DNA from: an uncultured Chitinophagaceae bacterium
Lineage (GTDB): Bacteria > Bacteroidota > Bacteroidia > Chitinophagales > Chitinophagaceae
Direction: 5' to 3'
Assembly (NCBI GenBank): GCA_937919945.1
Contig: CALESY010000169.1
Location: 1-26,434 of the forward strand
Length of the DNA: 26,434 nucleotides
Shown here: one piece after another, positions 23,850 to 26,434 of the stretch
Layout of the letters: each line of letters begins with the position of its first letter
Position numbering within the stretch: the stretch's first letter is position 1
Notes under the pieces: model-generated
Seen by the model: the letters and a program-made list of their open reading frames with translations, nothing else
What the model was told of the DNA's origin: nothing
Databases searched by the model: none
Made by a program: the position numbers and the translations under genes

Positions 23850-23857
23850 CAAAAATA
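23850..23857 (-). promoter_or_regulatory. -7 promoter box for metF
   Basis: On the minus strand this is TATTTTTG, a perfect TAnnTTTG match, 9 bases before the ATG at 23840. It implies a very short leader and rules out the TTG at 23852 as a start. Confidence 0.55.
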
Positions 23858-23967
23858 GTTAATCCTGCCTCTTTTTGTGCTATTGTTTTATACTTAACAC
23901 AAGGGCACAAACGTTTGATATACATTAATGTAAAATGGCATGTAGCCAATAATACAAGGCATATTGC

Positions 23968-23975
23968 TATTTTTG
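23968..23975 (+). promoter_or_regulatory. -7 promoter box for lptB
   Basis: TATTTTTG is a perfect TAnnTTTG match, 17 bases before the TTG start at 23993. No -33 TTG was seen at the expected distance. Confidence 0.5.
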
Positions 23976-23992
23976 TATAAAACAGGTATGTT

Positions 23993-24754
23993 TTGAGCAG
24001 TAGCACTTTAAAAATAACAACCAAAGGGCTTTATAAACGCTATCGTAGCCGCACGGTGGTGAATAATGTATCTTTTGAAGTAAATCAGGGAGAAATTGTG
24101 GGTTTGCTGGGGCCGAATGGTGCAGGTAAGACTACTTCTTTCTATATGGTGGTTGGGCTGGTAAAGCCCGATGAGGGTAATGTGTACCTGAATGATATGG
24201 ACATAACCAGCCTACCCATGTACAAAAGAGCCCAAATGGGTATTGGTTATCTGCCGCAAGAGGCATCTGTTTTCCGCAAACTCAGCGTGGAAGACAATAT
24301 TACTGCCGTACTTGAAATGACTAAACTGACTAAAGGCGAACAGCAAAGCAAGCTGGAGTCTTTACTCGAAGAGTTTCGTCTGACACATGTACGCAAAAGC
24401 CCCGGTGATGTATTGAGTGGCGGTGAGCGTCGCCGTACAGAAATAGCTCGTGCACTTGCCGTGGACCCTAAATTTATATTGTTAGACGAACCGTTTGCAG
24501 GTATTGACCCTATAGCGGTAGAAGATATTCAAACCATTGTAGCCCGCTTGAAATTCAAAAATATCGGTATCCTTATTACCGACCATAATGTACAGGAAAC
24601 GCTATCCATCACAGACCGCGCTTATCTATTGTTTGAAGGGAAAATACTAAAAGCAGGCGTAGCTGAGGAACTGGCTGCAGACGAACAGGTACGTAAAGTG
24701 TATCTTGGCCAAAACTTCGAATTAAAGCGAAAAGATTATAGCCAGTATTTATAG
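23993..24754 (+). CDS. lptB: LPS export ABC transporter ATPase LptB
   Basis: LptB is the cytoplasmic ATPase of the LptBFGC complex that extracts LPS from the inner membrane. The 253 residues show Walker A GPNGAGKT (40-47), the Q-loop region GIGYLPQEASVF, the signature LSGGE (141-145), Walker B ILLDEP (162-167) and the switch His in ITDHNVQETL. The pattern is LptB-specific (GLVKPDEGNVYLNDMDIT). The frame has no ATG near its start: it is preceded in frame by a stop at 23978-23980, and TTG at 23993 is the only start, with AGG seven bases upstream. One extra T in the run at 23991-23994 would join an ATG at 23988 to this frame. A 253-residue length without the extra residues is normal. Confidence 0.93.
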   Translation: MSSSTLKITTKGLYKRYRSRTVVNNVSFEVNQGEIVGLLGPNGAGKTTSFYMVVGLVKPDEGNVYLNDMDITSLPMYKRAQMGIGYLPQEASVFRKLSVEDNITAVLEMTKLTKGEQQSKLESLLEEFRLTHVRKSPGDVLSGGERRRTEIARALAVDPKFILLDEPFAGIDPIAVEDIQTIVARLKFKNIGILITDHNVQETLSITDRAYLLFEGKILKAGVAEELAADEQVRKVYLGQNFELKRKDYSQYL

Positions 24755-24824
24755 TAGTGGCAGGCATAGACTGGTATCAAGGCTTAGAAAAACGGAATTA
24801 TATTTTTATTTTAGGATTTGAAAG

Positions 24825-26339
24825 ATGAGCATCATCAGCCCGGCCATAAAAGGATTTATGAAGTTGCGCCTCAGCGCGATAGATAACTTCATGCATAATC
24901 CTGTAGATACACAGCAACAAGTATTTAACAACCTGATAGGCTCAGCACAGTTTACCGAATATGGTAAAAAATACGGATTCGAGAAGATAAATGGTGTCAG
25001 CGACTATAAAAAAGCCGTACCGATAAACGATTACGACTCGCTTAAGCCTTATATTGAACGCATACTGGAAGGGGAGCAAAACCTGTTATGGCCATCGCCC
25101 ATCAACTGGTTTGCAAAATCGAGTGGTACAACCAGCGATAAAAGTAAGTTTATACCCATTAGCAAAGAGTCGCTGGACGATAACCACTTTAAAGGTGGCA
25201 AAGACGTATTGACGCTATATCTGAAACAATTCCCCGATTCAAAAATGATGTCAGGCAAATGCCTGACGATAGGCGGCAGCCATCAAATCAATCAGCTAAA
25301 TGCCGATTCTTTTTTCGGCGATTTGTCGGCAGTAATGCTGCAAAATATGCCTTACTACGCCCAAACCATCCGTACGCCCGACTTATCAATAGCCTTGATG
25401 GACGAATGGGAGCAGAAGATAGAAATGATGGCACATACAACTATACAGGAAAATGTAACCTATATAGCTGGTGTACCTACATGGACGATAGTACTGATAA
25501 AACGCATACTCGAAATATCCGGTGCGAAACATCTGCACGAGGTGTGGCCTAACCTTGAATTATATATTCATGGTGGGGTCAGTTTCAAGCCGTATAGAGA
25601 ACAATTTGAACGATTTATTCCGTCATCATCCATGCATTATTATGAAACATATAATGCATCAGAAGGATTTTTTGCAGCACAAGACCACACTGACACAGAG
25701 GGTATGTTGCTGTTTCTCAATCATGGTATTTACTACGAATTCATGCCAATGGATGAATACGGTAAGGATAATCCGCAAACACTGAGCCTTAAAGAAGTAG
25801 AGCTTAATAAAAACTATGCTTTGGTGCTGAATACTAATTGCGGGTTGTGGCGTTATTTAGTGGGCGATACCATACAGTTTACTTCGCTGAACCCATACAG
25901 GATACGCGTAAGCGGTAGGCTGAAACACTATATCAACGCGTTTGGCGAAGAGGTGATAGTTGATAATAGCGACCATGCAATAGCAGAAGCTTGCAAACTT
26001 ACAGGCGCAATAGTTAATGACTACAGTGCAGCACCTGTGTACATGACAGGTGAAAGCAACGGAGCACACGAATGGATTATTGAGTTTGACAACTTGCCTT
26101 GTCCTATTGATGTATTTACTGCTGCATTAGACAGTGCGCTTAAACAAATAAACAGCGACTACGAAGCTAAGCGCCATAAGGATATTGCTTTACGTATGCC
26201 AATAGTACACATAATGCCCAAAGACGGCTTTAAGCAATGGCTGAAAGATAAAGGCAAATTGGGTGGTCAGCATAAAATACCCCGTTTAAGCAACGAACGT
26301 AAGTATCTGGAAGAGATGTTGCCTTACATAAAAAAATAA
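24825..26339 (+). CDS. GH3-family acyl-adenylating enzyme
   Basis: This 504-residue protein belongs to the GH3 auxin-responsive promoter family, ANL-type enzymes that activate carboxylic acids with ATP and, in plants, join them to amino acids. Motif 1, SSGTTSDKSKFIPIS, lies at 99-113, motif 2, NASEGFFA, at 277-284, and motif 3, RYLVGDTI, at 343-350. A C-terminal swinging domain follows (about 380-504), with a lysine-rich KQWLKDKGKLGGQHKIPRL segment. Bacterial GH3 substrates are mostly unknown. It follows lptB by 70 bases and precedes a permease gene by 11 bases, so the last two are probably co-transcribed. Confidence 0.93.
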   Translation: MSIISPAIKGFMKLRLSAIDNFMHNPVDTQQQVFNNLIGSAQFTEYGKKYGFEKINGVSDYKKAVPINDYDSLKPYIERILEGEQNLLWPSPINWFAKSSGTTSDKSKFIPISKESLDDNHFKGGKDVLTLYLKQFPDSKMMSGKCLTIGGSHQINQLNADSFFGDLSAVMLQNMPYYAQTIRTPDLSIALMDEWEQKIEMMAHTTIQENVTYIAGVPTWTIVLIKRILEISGAKHLHEVWPNLELYIHGGVSFKPYREQFERFIPSSSMHYYETYNASEGFFAAQDHTDTEGMLLFLNHGIYYEFMPMDEYGKDNPQTLSLKEVELNKNYALVLNTNCGLWRYLVGDTIQFTSLNPYRIRVSGRLKHYINAFGEEVIVDNSDHAIAEACKLTGAIVNDYSAAPVYMTGESNGAHEWIIEFDNLPCPIDVFTAALDSALKQINSDYEAKRHKDIALRMPIVHIMPKDGFKQWLKDKGKLGGQHKIPRLSNERKYLEEMLPYIKK

Positions 26340-26350
26340 GATAATTGCGA

Positions 26351-26434
26351 ATGGATATATTGTTCTTGTTGTTTCTCATATTATCGCTCATAGCAGAGAT
26401 ATTAGGAACAATAGGAGGCTTTGGGTCTTCAGTC
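26351..26434 (+). CDS. TSUP/TauE-SafE-like membrane permease, N-terminal fragment
   Basis: The first 28 residues of a gene that runs off the window are visible: MDILFLLFLILSLIAEILGT followed by IGGFGSSV. They are almost wholly hydrophobic and match the first membrane segment of TSUP (sulfite exporter TauE/SafE) proteins, in which a Gly-rich GGFGSSV turn is frequent. It starts 11 bases after the GH3 stop, so it is likely in the same operon. With so little sequence the family call is tentative. Confidence 0.55.
   Translation, partial: MDILFLLFLILSLIAEILGTIGGFGSSV

Noticed and set aside
23841..23992. Possible SAM or other riboswitch before metF
   Set aside because: The -7 box places the metF leader at only a few bases, leaving no room for an aptamer, and no conserved stem set was seen.
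1..26434. CRISPR arrays, tRNA or rRNA genes, insertion sequences, integrase or toxin-antitoxin genes
   Set aside because: None was seen: no evenly spaced repeats, cloverleaf patterns, transposase or integrase frames on either strand.

Overview
The window is chromosomal DNA from a member of the Bacteroidota, most likely the order Chitinophagales (family-level placement is inference). Three signs support this. The murG-murC-ftsQ-ftsA-ftsZ order has no ddl between murC and ftsQ. Three secreted proteins end in type IX secretion (T9SS) sorting domains with the YPNP motif, and a PorT-like T9SS protein is encoded nearby. Several genes are preceded by the Bacteroidota-type -7 box TAnnTTTG. I saw no tRNA, rRNA, insertion sequence, CRISPR array or phage gene, and composition looks even throughout.

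Region 1 (1-7355) is the 3' half of the division and cell-wall (dcw) cluster: the end of ftsW, then murG, murC, ftsQ, ftsA and ftsZ. The first four genes touch or overlap (TAAATG, ATGA, TAATG), and a strong terminator follows ftsZ. MurG and MurC make lipid II precursors, FtsW polymerises glycan strands, and FtsQ, FtsA and FtsZ organise the septum. FtsQ carries a long Lys/Pro/Glu-rich C-terminal tail and FtsZ a long linker.

Region 2 (7485-12520) holds a secreted choice-of-anchor I protein with its own terminator, an ECF-type sigma factor with a 352-base upstream gap, the 16S rRNA methyltransferase rsmE, and an overlapping exported DUF4159 protein.

Region 3 (12510-21599) is an envelope and redox neighbourhood. 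A minus-strand operon encodes a cytochrome c/FG-GAP lipoprotein, a T9SS protein with one CxxCH site (4-base overlap), and a GT4 glycosyltransferase. Divergent from it are a PhoX-like DUF839 T9SS protein and an imelysin-like/di-haem cytochrome c peroxidase fusion. Convergent to the peroxidase are an ABM-family (haem-oxygenase-like) monooxygenase coupled to an unlabelled 41-residue membrane protein, and then PorT.

Region 4 (21747-26434) is housekeeping: a 1-Cys peroxiredoxin, an MGMT-domain-like small protein, metF, and divergently lptB (apparent TTG start), a GH3-family acyl-adenylating enzyme and the first codons of a TSUP-type permease.

No obviously new defence or mobile system is present. 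The most promising leads are the surface redox cluster of region 3, the TGATG-coupled 41-residue membrane protein beside the monooxygenase, and the structured leader of the sigma factor gene.
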